A stretch of 64,000 nt of DNA from Caulobacter vibrioides (GTDB lineage: Bacteria > Pseudomonadota > Alphaproteobacteria > Caulobacterales > Caulobacteraceae), in contig NZ_CP023315.3 in NCBI RefSeq assembly GCF_002310375.3, forward strand, positions 2,356,001 to 2,420,000, in the 5' to 3' direction. Under the pieces are notes generated by a model, which was not told the DNA's origin, did no database searches, and saw nothing but the letters and a program-made list of their open reading frames with translations. Position 1 is the first letter of the stretch. Every line of letters begins with the position of its first letter. The position numbers were made by a program, and so were the translations under genes. Shown here one piece after another: positions 45,308-56,511 of this stretch.

Positions 45308-46341
45308 CGGGGCGCTCCCGTCTGAGGCGGCGTGGCGGCGGCCGGGGGACGCGCAGCGGGGGCTGGCGGCTTCGGCGCTTGAGCCGAGGGCGATGGGACC
45401 GGCGCGACGGGCTTGGGGGCCGACAGGATCGAGGTCTGGGGGTCTTCGGTCGTCACCGGCGGCAGCGACCGGGCCTGCAGCTGCTTTTCGTCTGCTAGCT
45501 GGGCGAAGTCCTTGAACAGCAGGATCCGGACATAGTCGATCGAGGCCTGATCGGCGAACAGCACGACACGCCAGCGGCCATCCAGACCCTTCACCGCCGC
45601 GCCGACGGGCAGACCACGCGGCACCACGCCGCCGTCGCCCGAGGTCACGACCCGGTCGCCTTGCTGGATCGGGTCGACCCCGCGCAGGTATTCAAGCTTG
45701 GGATTGGGACCGCCATCGCCGGTCAGGATGGCGCGCGCATTGGTGCGGTCGATCATGACCGGCGTGCGCGAGGCGATGTCGGTCAGCAGCAAGACACGGC
45801 TGACACCGCTCGACACCCCAACGACGCGACCCACCAGGCCACGCTCGTTCAGGACCGGATTGCCCACCAGGATCCCGCGCTCGGCGCCGGCGTCGGCGAG
45901 ACGCGTATTGGCGAACGGGCCGCGGCTGTCGCTGACCACGCGGGCCGAAGCCATGGGGATCGGCGGATCGGTGCGAAGACCCAGCAGGCTCTTGAAGCGA
46001 TCGTTCTGGTCCTGCAGCGCCAGGGCTCGGTCGCGCCACTGACGCATCTCGGCCAGTTCGGCCTTCAGCCGCCGGTTCTCGTGAGCGGTAAAGAAGTAGC
46101 TGCGGACATAGTCCAGGCCCAGACCGGTCCAACGCCCCGGCGCGGCGATCGCGCCGCTGACAGGCCGCGCCACGGTGTCGACGGTCTGCCGCGTGACGCC
46201 ATAGGCCTGCTCCTGGAGCGTCTCGCGACGATCCGCCAGGAGAAAGGCGACCGCGATGACGGCGGCCACGATCAAGGCCACCGCCGCCGTCCACGTCAAT
46301 GGCACCTTCAGGTCGCCCAGCGGACCTTCACGAAAGCGCAC
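45304..46341 (-). CDS. mreC: Rod-shape determining protein MreC
   Basis: 345-residue bitopic protein: an N-terminal transmembrane helix (AALIVAAVIAVAFLLAD), a coiled-coil (ENRRLKAELAEMRQWRDRAL) and a beta-rich periplasmic domain (GLVGRVVGVSSGVSRVLLLT). The C-terminal tail from about 290 is rich in Pro and Ala and looks disordered. It starts at GTG 46341 behind GGGAGAA. It works with MreB, MreD, PBP2 and RodA and comes 48 bp after mreB. Confidence 0.95.
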   Translation of the reverse strand: MRFREGPLGDLKVPLTWTAAVALIVAAVIAVAFLLADRRETLQEQAYGVTRQTVDTVARPVSGAIAAPGRWTGLGLDYVRSYFFTAHENRRLKAELAEMRQWRDRALALQDQNDRFKSLLGLRTDPPIPMASARVVSDSRGPFANTRLADAGAERGILVGNPVLNERGLVGRVVGVSSGVSRVLLLTDIASRTPVMIDRTNARAILTGDGGPNPKLEYLRGVDPIQQGDRVVTSGDGGVVPRGLPVGAAVKGLDGRWRVVLFADQASIDYVRILLFKDFAQLADEKQLQARSLPPVTTEDPQTSILSAPKPVAPVPSPSAQAPKPPAPAARPPAAATPPQTGAPR

Positions 46342-46389
46342 TTAGTTTCTCCCGACGCCCCCCGCGGCGCTTCTAGAAGGAATGCCGGC

Positions 46390-47785
<1,396 letters not shown>

Positions 47786-48664
47786 CTAGCCGAGCGCGGC
47801 CATGACGACGCCGACGGCCGTTATGGCCCCGGCGGCGATCTGCAAGGCCGTCAGACGCTCCTTGAACAGACGTCGTCCGGCGATGGCGGCGATAGGCATT
47901 TCGACCACGCCGACCGCCCTGACCAGCCCCACCGGCGACAGCGCCATGGCCGTGAACCACAGGCCAGAGGCGGCCGCGCCGCAAAATCCAGCCCCCAGCG
48001 ACTGACGCCACGCCGCGATGACGGCCTTGAGCGCTCCGCGATCGCGCCATTCGAGGTAGCCGGTCAGCGCCACGGTCTGGATGGCCTGCACCACCATCAC
48101 CGTCACCAAGGCCGAAGCGGCCGGATGCGCCGGCTCGAAGGCCAGGCTGGCTTGCCGAAAGCAGTTGGCGCTGAGCGCGAAGATCGCGCCCGATCCCAGT
48201 CCCGCCCAGACCGCGCCCTTGCGCATGACGACCTCGCCGCGCGGCCAGGTCAGGATCGCAAGGCCCAAGGAGGCGATCAGCCCGCCGCCCCAGGTCACCA
48301 AACCGACGTGGTCGCCAAAGAACAGCACGCCCCAGACCAGCGCGAACGGAAGACCGCTCTGCTGCATGGCGGTGCCCAGCGCGAAGGTCGAGCGCTGCAT
48401 GGCGGTCAACAGCGCCGCCGTCGCCGCGATCTGCAAGCCCGCCCCGGCGAAACAAGCCAGCCAGAAGTGCGCCGTGGGATGCGCCGTCGCTCCGGGAGTC
48501 ACCAGCCAAGCGATCGCCGCAAAGACGGTCGCGAAGGGCAGTCCGAACAGAAACCGCACCAGGGTCGCGCCCCAGGGTCCGGCCTCGCCCATGATCGAGC
48601 GCTGCGCGGCGTTGCGCGCGACCTGCAAGGTGGCCGCGCCGATGGTGATCGGAATCCAGATCAT
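47786..48664 (-). CDS. EamA/DMT-family membrane transporter
   Basis: A 292-residue permease with ten hydrophobic helices in two repeats (FALVWGVLFFGDHVGLVTW and GLVRAVGVVEMPIAAIAGRR ends are typical). The substrate is unknown. It starts at ATG 48664, 4 bp after the methyltransferase stop, so they form a two-gene leftward unit. It is not closely similar to the other EamA protein at 7451-8356. Confidence 0.87.
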   Translation of the reverse strand: MIWIPITIGAATLQVARNAAQRSIMGEAGPWGATLVRFLFGLPFATVFAAIAWLVTPGATAHPTAHFWLACFAGAGLQIAATAALLTAMQRSTFALGTAMQQSGLPFALVWGVLFFGDHVGLVTWGGGLIASLGLAILTWPRGEVVMRKGAVWAGLGSGAIFALSANCFRQASLAFEPAHPAASALVTVMVVQAIQTVALTGYLEWRDRGALKAVIAAWRQSLGAGFCGAAASGLWFTAMALSPVGLVRAVGVVEMPIAAIAGRRLFKERLTALQIAAGAITAVGVVMAALG

Positions 48665-48668
48665 GTCG

Positions 48669-49244
48669 TCAACGCACCGCGGCCAGAACCAAACCAGACG
48701 CCCAGGCCAGTCGCGTCACGACCAGATCGGCGCGGGCCTCCAAGCGGGCCAGAAGCCCATCGACGTTCGCCTGATGCCCCTCGGGCCAGTTCGGTTGCGG
48801 CGACATGTCGTCGATCACGTACACCCCTCCCCGCTTGAGCAACGCCAAGGTCTCGTCGAGGCCCTCGTACTTGCCCGGCCAGGCGTCGGCGAAGATCATG
48901 TCAAATGACCCTGGAGCATGCTCGCGGACGTAGTCCAACCCGTCGGCCAGCACAAAGCGCAAACGCTCGTCCTTCAGGTGTTCTCGAGCAACGTCCTGCA
49001 CGACTGCGTCGACGTCGACGCTGACCAGGCTGGCGGAGTCATCCAGGCCGGCCAGCAACCAGGCCGTCGCCAGCCCCGTGCCCGTACCGAGCTCCAGAAT
49101 CCGCCCACCGGGCTTCGAGGCCGCCAGGAGACGCAGGAGCGCGCCGGTGTTCGCTTCGGAAGGCATGTCGAAGCCGAGCGCCGTCGTGCGCGCCTGGATC
49201 GCCGCCCAGGCGGCCGGAGCGGCGCTGGCATTCTCCCCAAACAT
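48669..49244 (-). CDS. SAM-dependent O-methyltransferase-like protein
   Basis: 191-residue class I methyltransferase: ILELGTGTGLATAWLLAGL binds SAM, SVDVDAVVQDVAREHL follows, and DMIFADAWPGKYEG with GGVYVIDDMSPQ fits the small O-methyltransferase (TrmR/CCoAOMT-like) group. I chose ATG 49244, since the longer frame upstream overlaps unrelated sequence. The substrate is not evident. It is co-directional with the EamA gene. Confidence 0.85.
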   Translation of the reverse strand: MFGENASAAPAAWAAIQARTTALGFDMPSEANTGALLRLLAASKPGGRILELGTGTGLATAWLLAGLDDSASLVSVDVDAVVQDVAREHLKDERLRFVLADGLDYVREHAPGSFDMIFADAWPGKYEGLDETLALLKRGGVYVIDDMSPQPNWPEGHQANVDGLLARLEARADLVVTRLAWASGLVLAAVR

Positions 49245-49369
49245 GACGTCGTTCCTTATGCGGCCCTTATGCGAAGGGCCTGTTTCCGAATGGAGCCCTT
49301 GCGGGCCTTGGACGCAAAACCGAAGGGTCGGCCCACGCTCGGGCCGGTCAAAAGAAGGTTGCTTCGACC

Positions 49370-49852
49370 ATGTCGCCCCACCCGCTTCGCCCCCTGAAGC
49401 AAGCCGCCCAGTTCCTGTTGGGCGTGCCAACCGACGGGATCAATCCCGCCCTGGACCGGATGCTCGAGCTCGCCCAGGCCACGCCGCTGTGTTTCGTCGC
49501 CGTGGCCGGTCCCTGCGCGGGCGACGCCATGTGCCAGCTGTGGCGGCGCGGCTATCAGCGCGTCGAGGCCGCGCGCCGGGCCACCTGTGGGGCGGCCGAC
49601 GAGCGCAGCGACGTGCTGCTTGTGATCGACTGCGCAACCGCTCACGACGCGCGCGCGGCCGTCGCCGCGACCTACACGATGCTTCGTCCCGGCGGGACGC
49701 TGGTCGTGGACGCGAGCGCGCTGCTCGACGAAGCGCCCCGCAGGGCGCTCGCCGAAGGTTTGCGAGAACTGGGTCTGGACGTTCAGCCCCAGGCGCACCT
49801 GGGGGCTGAAATCCTGGCGACGCGGCCGTTCAGCAATCGCCGAACAGCTTGA
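49370..49852 (+). CDS. Small protein with methyltransferase-like tail, unknown function
   Basis: 160 residues from ATG 49370 (GAAGG upstream). The C-terminal part (LLVIDCATAHDARAAVAATY, MLRPGGTLVVDASALLDEAP) looks like the second half of a class I methyltransferase Rossmann fold, but the SAM-binding GxGxG is missing. In its place CFVAVAGPCAGDAMC is rich in cysteine. It may be a degenerate or repurposed methyltransferase. It diverges from the methyltransferase gene and ends at a hairpin element. Confidence 0.6.
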   Translation: MSPHPLRPLKQAAQFLLGVPTDGINPALDRMLELAQATPLCFVAVAGPCAGDAMCQLWRRGYQRVEAARRATCGAADERSDVLLVIDCATAHDARAAVAATYTMLRPGGTLVVDASALLDEAPRRALAEGLRELGLDVQPQAHLGAEILATRPFSNRRTA

Positions 49853-49857
49853 TCCTG

Positions 49858-49904
49858 GAGCGCGATGGCCGCCAAAACCGGCGACCACTTTTGGCTATCG
49901 CGCT

Positions 49905-49905
<1 letters not shown>
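49858..49905. repeat. Single-hairpin TAGAGC/GCTCTA element, copy C
   Basis: GAGCGCGAT (49858-49866) pairs with ATCGCGCTC (49897-49905). The inner sequence GCCAAAA (49871-49877) pairs with TTTTGGC (49889-49895). It shares the GAGCG...CGCTCTA ends and the CCACTTTTGG / CCAAAAGTGG core with widespread alphaproteobacterial palindromic elements. The leuA stop codon (49905-49907) starts in the final base of the arm. Confidence 0.7.
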
Positions 49906-51479
<1,574 letters not shown>

Positions 51480-51566
51480 GGGAGTACTCGTCGAAAGGGG
51501 TGTGTCTGCGTGCGGGCTGCGGGTTCAATCATCCCCTGTGCGCCCGGCCACGACGATGCGCGGCCC

Positions 51567-51623
51567 CTAGAGCGCCCAGGGGCTGATAAGCCGAAGCGAA
51601 AGCAGGTCGCGCGCGACAGTCAT
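51567..51623 (-). CDS. Candidate leuA leader peptide (attenuation)
   Basis: An 18-codon open frame, MTVARDLLSLRLISPWAL, ends 88 bp before the leuA start. Five of 18 residues are Leu, including Leu-Leu and four within six codons, plus one Ile. A 6-bp stem (GCCCCT / AGGGGC, 51563-51583) overlaps its end and stop. This is the layout of ribosome-mediated attenuation. There is no U-rich terminator, so the control could act by other means (for example Rho or translation). Confidence 0.6.
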   Translation of the reverse strand: MTVARDLLSLRLISPWAL

Positions 51624-51664
51624 GCCTGACTTTCTACACATAGCCCCTGAATCGAGCAAGCAAT

Positions 51665-51700
51665 TTGCGCCACCCGAACATTCCGCTACGAATGGCGCAA
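51665..51700 (-). terminator. Hairpin between the alkylsulfatase and leuA genes
   Basis: Arms TTGCGCCA (51665-51672) and TGGCGCAA (51693-51700) pair perfectly, and CATTC / GAATG can pair inside. It lies 20 bp after the sulfatase stop and upstream of the leuA leader, so it may end the sulfatase transcript. The flanks are A/T-rich. Confidence 0.5.
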
Positions 51701-51719
51701 TTTTGTTCCTCGCAACCGC

Positions 51720-53675
51720 TTAGTTGCGGCGCGTTACGATCGGGAAGTCGCTGGGGAACGCGTCAAACCATCCCGCCAGGCGGCTCATCGCCGCGCGATC
51801 GCCCTCCAGCTTGACCTCGCCCTTCAAAATCTTGGGCAGCAGCGATGTTCCGCCAAACAGAGAGTCCAGGAAAACGGACCTGTCGACCGTGAGGGTGGCG
51901 TCCGCGCCCTCTCCGCCTTTCGAAGGCTGGGCGACCAGCACGCCGTTGCGGACCTCGACCAGGAAACGCTCATTCCGGTCGGGGAAGGCGAACACCATGC
52001 GCAGGCGCGCGTCGCCCGCCTTGTCGGCGTTGAGGCGGATGGCCAGCACGTCGAAGATCATCTGGCTCTCAAGCGCGGCGATCATGTCCAGCGGGGCCAT
52101 CGACGGCGGCAGCTTTCGAACCCCGCCGCGCAGTTCGTCCGAAGCCGTCAGATACATGTTCCGCCAGAGCGCGTTCTCGGTCTGGTAGCCAAGCTGATCG
52201 TAGACGCCGGCCAACAGGGTCTTGGCGTCCTTGTCGCCGTCGTCGGCCATCACCGCGTGGTTCAGCAAGCTGGCCGCCCAACCGTAGTCGCCTTTGGCGG
52301 CCGCCTCCTTGGCCATCGCCTTGACCTTGGCCGCCCCGCCCATGGCCACGACGTAGCGCTTGCCGGCATCGACCGGCGGCGATGGGATCAGGTGGGCGGG
52401 ATTGGCGTCGTACCAGCCCATGTAGCGCTGATAGACGGCGCGGCTGTTGAAGCTCATCGAGCCGTAGTAGCCGCGATTGAACCAGTTCTTGGCCAGGGTC
52501 GGCGGCAGCTGGATCTTTGCGGCGATCTCGTCGCCGGTCAGGCCCTGGTTCATCATCCGCACGGTCTGATCATGCAGATACTTGTAGGCGTCGCGGTGGT
52601 CGGCCAGGAAATCCCTGACCACCGCCCCGCCAAAGCGCGGCCAGCCGTGGCTGGTGATCATCACGTCGGAGATGTCGCCGAACAGACGCAGGGACTCGGT
52701 CAGCCCCTCAGCCCATGCCTTGGTGTCGCGAACGAGGGCGCCACGCGGCGTCAGGATATTGTGCATCGAGACATTGGCGTTCTCGGCCATGTCCAGGATG
52801 CGCAACTCTGGAAAATAGAGATTCATCTCGGCCGGAGCCTCGGTCGAGGGCGTGTACTGGAACCGCACCTTCACCCCATCCAGGGTCAGTTCCTGGCCGG
52901 TATGGTCGATGAGGACCGTCGGCGGGATCAGGGTGATCGAGCCGCGGGCGATGTTCTGGCCGATGCCGGCGGTGATCTGCCCCTCGACGCCCGGCGGCAG
53001 CATCACCCCGAACTGGTACTGGGCGCGACGGCTCATGGCGTTGCCGGCCAGGATGTTTTCGGCGGCGACTTCTTCCATAAAGCCCTTGGGCGCAACGATC
53101 GGGACCTTGCCGCTCTTGACGTCGGCCTCGTCGACGACGCCGCGAACCCCGCCGAAGTGGTCGCTGTGGCTATGGGTGTAGACCACCGCCGTGACCGGCA
53201 GCTTACCCAGCTTGTCGTTGACCAGCTCGAGCGCGGCGCGGGCCGTCTCCTGCATGGTCAGGGGGTCGATGACGATCCAGCCGGTGTCGCCGCGCACGAA
53301 GGTGATGTTGGAGATATCAAAGCCACGCACCTGATAGACGCGGTCGGAGACCTGGTAGAGCCCGTGCTTGGACAGCAATTGCGCCTGCCGCCAAAGGCTG
53401 GGGTTCACCGTCGCCGGCGGCTCGGCCTTCAGGAAGTCGTAGGCGGCGAGGTTCCAGGCCGCCTGCCCGTCGGCGCGCCGGATGATCGGATCCGCGCGCG
53501 TGCCCAGGAAGCCCTTGTCGGCGAACGCGAAGTCCTGCCGGTCATTGATCGGAAGGGTCTTGGCGAAGGCCGCCTGCCGCTCGGCGGTGATTGGCGACGC
53601 CGGATCCCCGGCCTTGGCCACGCTGGCCACCATCAACATCGCTAGCGCGGTGGCCGCGAACATCCCCTTGCGCAT
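51720..53675 (-). CDS. Alkyl/aryl-sulfatase, class III (SdsA1-like metallo-beta-lactamase fold)
   Basis: A 651-residue exported sulfatase (signal peptide ending near VAKAG, residues 18-22) that removes sulfate from alkyl sulfates such as dodecyl sulfate. The metallo-beta-lactamase zinc motif YTHSHSDHFGG lies at 166-176. ENILAGNAMSRRAQYQFG is a substrate-site segment of the family. DMAENANVSMHNILTPRGA adds metal ligands. The C-terminal SCP2-like domain (about 530-650) is also present. It diverges from a TetR regulator across a 49-bp gap with a strong palindrome. Confidence 0.93.
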   Translation of the reverse strand: MRKGMFAATALAMLMVASVAKAGDPASPITAERQAAFAKTLPINDRQDFAFADKGFLGTRADPIIRRADGQAAWNLAAYDFLKAEPPATVNPSLWRQAQLLSKHGLYQVSDRVYQVRGFDISNITFVRGDTGWIVIDPLTMQETARAALELVNDKLGKLPVTAVVYTHSHSDHFGGVRGVVDEADVKSGKVPIVAPKGFMEEVAAENILAGNAMSRRAQYQFGVMLPPGVEGQITAGIGQNIARGSITLIPPTVLIDHTGQELTLDGVKVRFQYTPSTEAPAEMNLYFPELRILDMAENANVSMHNILTPRGALVRDTKAWAEGLTESLRLFGDISDVMITSHGWPRFGGAVVRDFLADHRDAYKYLHDQTVRMMNQGLTGDEIAAKIQLPPTLAKNWFNRGYYGSMSFNSRAVYQRYMGWYDANPAHLIPSPPVDAGKRYVVAMGGAAKVKAMAKEAAAKGDYGWAASLLNHAVMADDGDKDAKTLLAGVYDQLGYQTENALWRNMYLTASDELRGGVRKLPPSMAPLDMIAALESQMIFDVLAIRLNADKAGDARLRMVFAFPDRNERFLVEVRNGVLVAQPSKGGEGADATLTVDRSVFLDSLFGGTSLLPKILKGEVKLEGDRAAMSRLAGWFDAFPSDFPIVTRRN

Positions 53676-53691
53676 CTCGCTCCCCGTTATT

Positions 53692-53709
53692 TGAAACTTT
53701 ATAGTTTCA
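53692..53709. promoter_or_regulatory. TetR-type operator
   Basis: A perfect palindrome TGAAACT-TTAT-AGTTTCA in the 49-bp gap between the leftward alkylsulfatase and the rightward TetR gene. It lies in the only AT-rich stretch there and overlaps the likely promoters of both. It is 16 bp upstream of the sulfatase start and 15 bp upstream of the regulator start. Confidence 0.75.
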
Positions 53710-53724
53710 TTTTACATATCACCG

Positions 53725-54399
53725 ATGAGCTCCGTTGCGAAAGCCCCCGCCTCCGGCGTGGCGAGAGGCCGCCCTGGCCAGCCGAAGCCGCGCGTCGACA
53801 AGGCCGCGCGCGGCCTGGCGGTGCTGGAAGCCGCCGTCGAGGTCTTCGCCGAGAAGGGACTGCAGGCGGCCACGATGCAGGATGTCGCCGATCGCATGGG
53901 CGTGGCGAAGATCCTGATCTATCGGCTCTACGCCTCGCGTCAGGCGCTCATCGACGCCCTGTTCGGCGACATGCTGGCGCGGGTCGAAGCCGAAGCCGGT
54001 CGCCCCTGGGGCGGCTATGGCTCCAGCATCGCCCGGCTGGTCACCATGTCTCGCACTAACCCCAAGCTGGCGTTGCTGCTGCTGCGCGACGCGCGCGGGG
54101 CGCCCGAGGCCGCCGTCTGGCGCGCGGCGTTAGAGAACCTGCTGACCCGCCTGATCGAACCCTTCGTCGCCGCGCCGGCCGACGCCTCGGAGGCGGCGCG
54201 CGCCACCTGCCGCCACGCCGCGCGGACCTTCATGCCGTTCGTGATCGAGGCCTGGGCCGCCGGGATCGAGGAAAGCGACGGCATGGACGACCAGACCCGG
54301 ACACGCTGGTTCGGCGAGATCGTACAAGCCTGGCGCGAAGCGACCTATGCGGCGGCGGGGCTCAGCCCTCTTCCGCTTCCCCCGCCTCACGCCGCTTGA
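53725..54399 (+). CDS. TetR-family transcriptional regulator
   Basis: 224 residues. The N-terminal helix-turn-helix is clear: AVEVFAEKGLQAATMQDVAD followed by RMGVAKILIYRLYASRQALI. The ligand-binding part has no recognisable specificity. It is divergent from the alkylsulfatase, which is the obvious target, with a palindrome between them. Start ATG 53725 lacks a good ribosome-binding site; the transcript may be leaderless. The 3' end overlaps the convergent VTT gene by 38 bp. Confidence 0.9.
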   Translation: MSSVAKAPASGVARGRPGQPKPRVDKAARGLAVLEAAVEVFAEKGLQAATMQDVADRMGVAKILIYRLYASRQALIDALFGDMLARVEAEAGRPWGGYGSSIARLVTMSRTNPKLALLLLRDARGAPEAAVWRAALENLLTRLIEPFVAAPADASEAARATCRHAARTFMPFVIEAWAAGIEESDGMDDQTRTRWFGEIVQAWREATYAAAGLSPLPLPPPHAA

Positions 54400-55081
54400 G
54401 CCAAGCGCGGCTGAGAAGGCCCATGCCCAGCCAGATCACGATCGCCAGCGCGATCATGGCGATGTGCTGCTTGCCGCCGCCGCGCATGGCCTGAACGATC
54501 GAGTTGCCGGCGAAGGCCGTCAGGGCGATCTTCGGCACGATGCCGATCGCCGTTCCAGCCATGAAGTCGCGCAACCGCATCGGCGTGACGCCCGCGGCCA
54601 TGTTGACGACGATGAACGGCGCGCTGGGCACCAGGCGCACGATCAGACTGGCCATGAAGCCGTTCTTGCCGATCGTCCGCATGAACTTGTTGACGCTCTC
54701 GCCGGCGAAGTCGCGCAGGATGCGCGCGCCGTAGGCTCGTCCCAGCCAGAAACCGACCAGCGACGAGACAAGCGTCCCGACCCAGCTGTAGGCGAAGCCC
54801 ATCCAGGGCCCGAAGGCCACGACCGCCGCCGCGATCAGCACGAACTGCGGCACGCCCAGAAAAGCCATGGTCGCGAACACCGCGATGGCCATGGGCAGCG
54901 CCCAAGGGCCGCTTGCGGCGACCAGCCAGTGCTCGACCGCCGCCTCGCCGTTGACGCCCAGCAGCTGCGCGCCGAACAGGAAGACCACCCCCACCCCGCC
55001 GAACAGGACAAACGACACCGCCACCATGCGCCAGGCGCGGGCGTCCATATTGGTCACGAAGTCGAGAATGCGGCGGATCAC
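54362..55081 (-). CDS. VTT/TVP38-family (DedA-like) membrane protein
   Basis: 239 residues with about five or six hydrophobic segments and the VTT-domain pattern: FLGVPQFVLIAAAVVAFGPW, YSWVGTLVSSLVGFWLGRAYG and NGFMASLIVRLVPSAPFIVV. The family is linked to lipid scrambling. It starts at GTG 55081. Its 3' end overlaps the TetR gene by 38 bp on the opposite strand. Confidence 0.88.
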   Translation of the reverse strand: MIRRILDFVTNMDARAWRMVAVSFVLFGGVGVVFLFGAQLLGVNGEAAVEHWLVAASGPWALPMAIAVFATMAFLGVPQFVLIAAAVVAFGPWMGFAYSWVGTLVSSLVGFWLGRAYGARILRDFAGESVNKFMRTIGKNGFMASLIVRLVPSAPFIVVNMAAGVTPMRLRDFMAGTAIGIVPKIALTAFAGNSIVQAMRGGGKQHIAMIALAIVIWLGMGLLSRAWLKRREAGEAEEG

Positions 55082-55246
55082 GGGCCCTCCTCGCCCAAGC
55101 GCCGTCGGGGGTCAAGCGGCGCGGAGCGGACACCTGCAAACGAAACAGGCGTTTTTCCGACCGTTACCTCTAAACCGCGATCCGGGGACGCCCTGATTCG
55201 CCCGTGGCGACATTTGTGTTGCGCGCCCTTCACATCACAGCGTTAC

Positions 55247-55255
55247 TTATCCACA
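55247..55255 (+). promoter_or_regulatory. DnaA box upstream of the orphan ParA gene
   Basis: TTATCCACA, an exact match to the 9-mer DnaA box, lies 45 bp before the GTG start of the ParA-family gene, in a 218-bp gap with no gene. A chance occurrence in AT-poor DNA is unlikely but possible. Confidence 0.5.
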
Positions 55256-55299
55256 GGCTGCAAGGCCCGCAAACCTTGGCCTGTTAAGGAGTCGCGGAC

Positions 55300-55962
55300 G
55301 TGAAAACCCTGGCTGTCATTTCCCGCAAGGGCGGCGCGGGCAAGACGACGCTCTCGGTCAATCTGGCGATCACGGCCCACCTGGCCGGCCTTCGCACCAT
55401 GCTGGCTGACATCGACCAGCAACGCTCGGCGTCGGACGCCCTGAGAGCCCGCGTCGGCGAAGGCCCGACGGTCGCCGAGATCAACGCCGGAAAGCTGTTC
55501 TCGACCCAGGTTCAGGCCCAGAACACCGACTTCGACGCCCTGGTCATCGACACGCCCGCCTCGCCGGAGTCGGACGTGCTGCAGGCGATCAACTGCGCCG
55601 ACCTCTGTGTGCTGGTCTGCCGCCCCACCTTCCTGGACATCGCCTCGGTCGTCCGCTCGGCCGAAGCCGTCCGCCGGTTGGGCAAGAAGGGCTTGATCGT
55701 CCTCAGTCAGGCCCCGCCGCGTCGCAACGGCGTCGAGCCGCCGGCCGTGCTGAAGGCCGCCGAGGCCCTGCGCTTCACGGGCATGCCGCTAGCGGCCGTG
55801 GGCCTGCGCGCCCGCGCCGCGTTCCAGCAGTCGATCGCCCATGGTCGATCCGTCTGCGAGTGGGACCCCGGATCGCCCGCCGCCGAGGAGATTTCCCGAC
55901 TCTGGGCGCTCTTGGCGCCGATGCTGCTGGGCCAAGGGGACATCCGGGTCCGCGCGGGTTAG
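55300..55962 (+). CDS. ParA/Soj-family ATPase, orphan
   Basis: A 220-residue deviant Walker ATPase. The motif RKGGAGKTTLSVNLAI holds the signature first Lys, and VIDTPASPESDVLQA holds the Walker B region. It lacks an N-terminal DNA-binding extension and has no parB next to it, so it is an orphan like MipZ, PpfA or plasmid-type ParA. It is shorter than MipZ. Start GTG 55300 follows AAGGAG. Cargo unknown. Confidence 0.85.
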   Translation: MKTLAVISRKGGAGKTTLSVNLAITAHLAGLRTMLADIDQQRSASDALRARVGEGPTVAEINAGKLFSTQVQAQNTDFDALVIDTPASPESDVLQAINCADLCVLVCRPTFLDIASVVRSAEAVRRLGKKGLIVLSQAPPRRNGVEPPAVLKAAEALRFTGMPLAAVGLRARAAFQQSIAHGRSVCEWDPGSPAAEEISRLWALLAPMLLGQGDIRVRAG

Positions 55963-55971
55963 TCTCCGCCC

Positions 55972-56511
55972 ATGAAAATCCTGGCCGTCTCGGGCAGCCT
56001 CAGGGCCGCCTCCTACAACACCGCCCTGCTCGGTGCGGCGCGTGAATTGGCCCCTGCCGGCGTCGAGATCGAGATCTTCCGCCTGCACGACCTGCCGTTC
56101 TTCAACGAGGACGTGGAGGCGCAAGGCGATCCGTCACCCGTGGTCGCCTGGAAAGACGCGGTTCGCGCCGCGCCCGCCCTGCTGATCGCCTGTCCGGAGT
56201 ATAATGGCGGCCTGACCGCGTCGCTGAAGAACGCGATCGACTGGGCCTCGCGCGGCAAGCCAGCGCCCCTGGACGGCAAGATCGCCTGCGCGATGGGGGC
56301 CAGCCCCGGGATCACCGGGACGGTCCGCGCGCAGGACGCCCTTCGCCTCAATCTGCGTCGCGCCGGCTGCGACCTGGCTCCGCTGTCGGACATCCTGGTG
56401 GGCCAGGCCCACACCAAGATCGAGAATGGCGTGCTGACGGAGGAGCGCACCCGCCAGGCGATCACGCGCCACCTGGCGAGTTTCGTCGAGATCGTCCGCG
56501 CTCGCGCCTAG
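55972..56511 (+). CDS. NAD(P)H-dependent FMN reductase
   Basis: 179 residues of the ArsH/SsuE-type flavodoxin fold: ILAVSGSLRAASYNTALLGA binds FMN phosphate, and CPEYNGGLTASLKNAIDWAS is the family signature. It probably supplies reduced FMN or reduces quinones or chromate. It comes 9 bp after the ParA gene, so the two may share a transcript. The TAG stop is the first base triplet of repeat copy B. Confidence 0.9.
   Translation: MKILAVSGSLRAASYNTALLGAARELAPAGVEIEIFRLHDLPFFNEDVEAQGDPSPVVAWKDAVRAAPALLIACPEYNGGLTASLKNAIDWASRGKPAPLDGKIACAMGASPGITGTVRAQDALRLNLRRAGCDLAPLSDILVGQAHTKIENGVLTEERTRQAITRHLASFVEIVRARA

Noticed and set aside
51480..51600. Intrinsic terminator for the leuA attenuator
   Set aside because: Stems are present but no run of T follows on the transcript strand, so only the leader peptide and stem are claimed.
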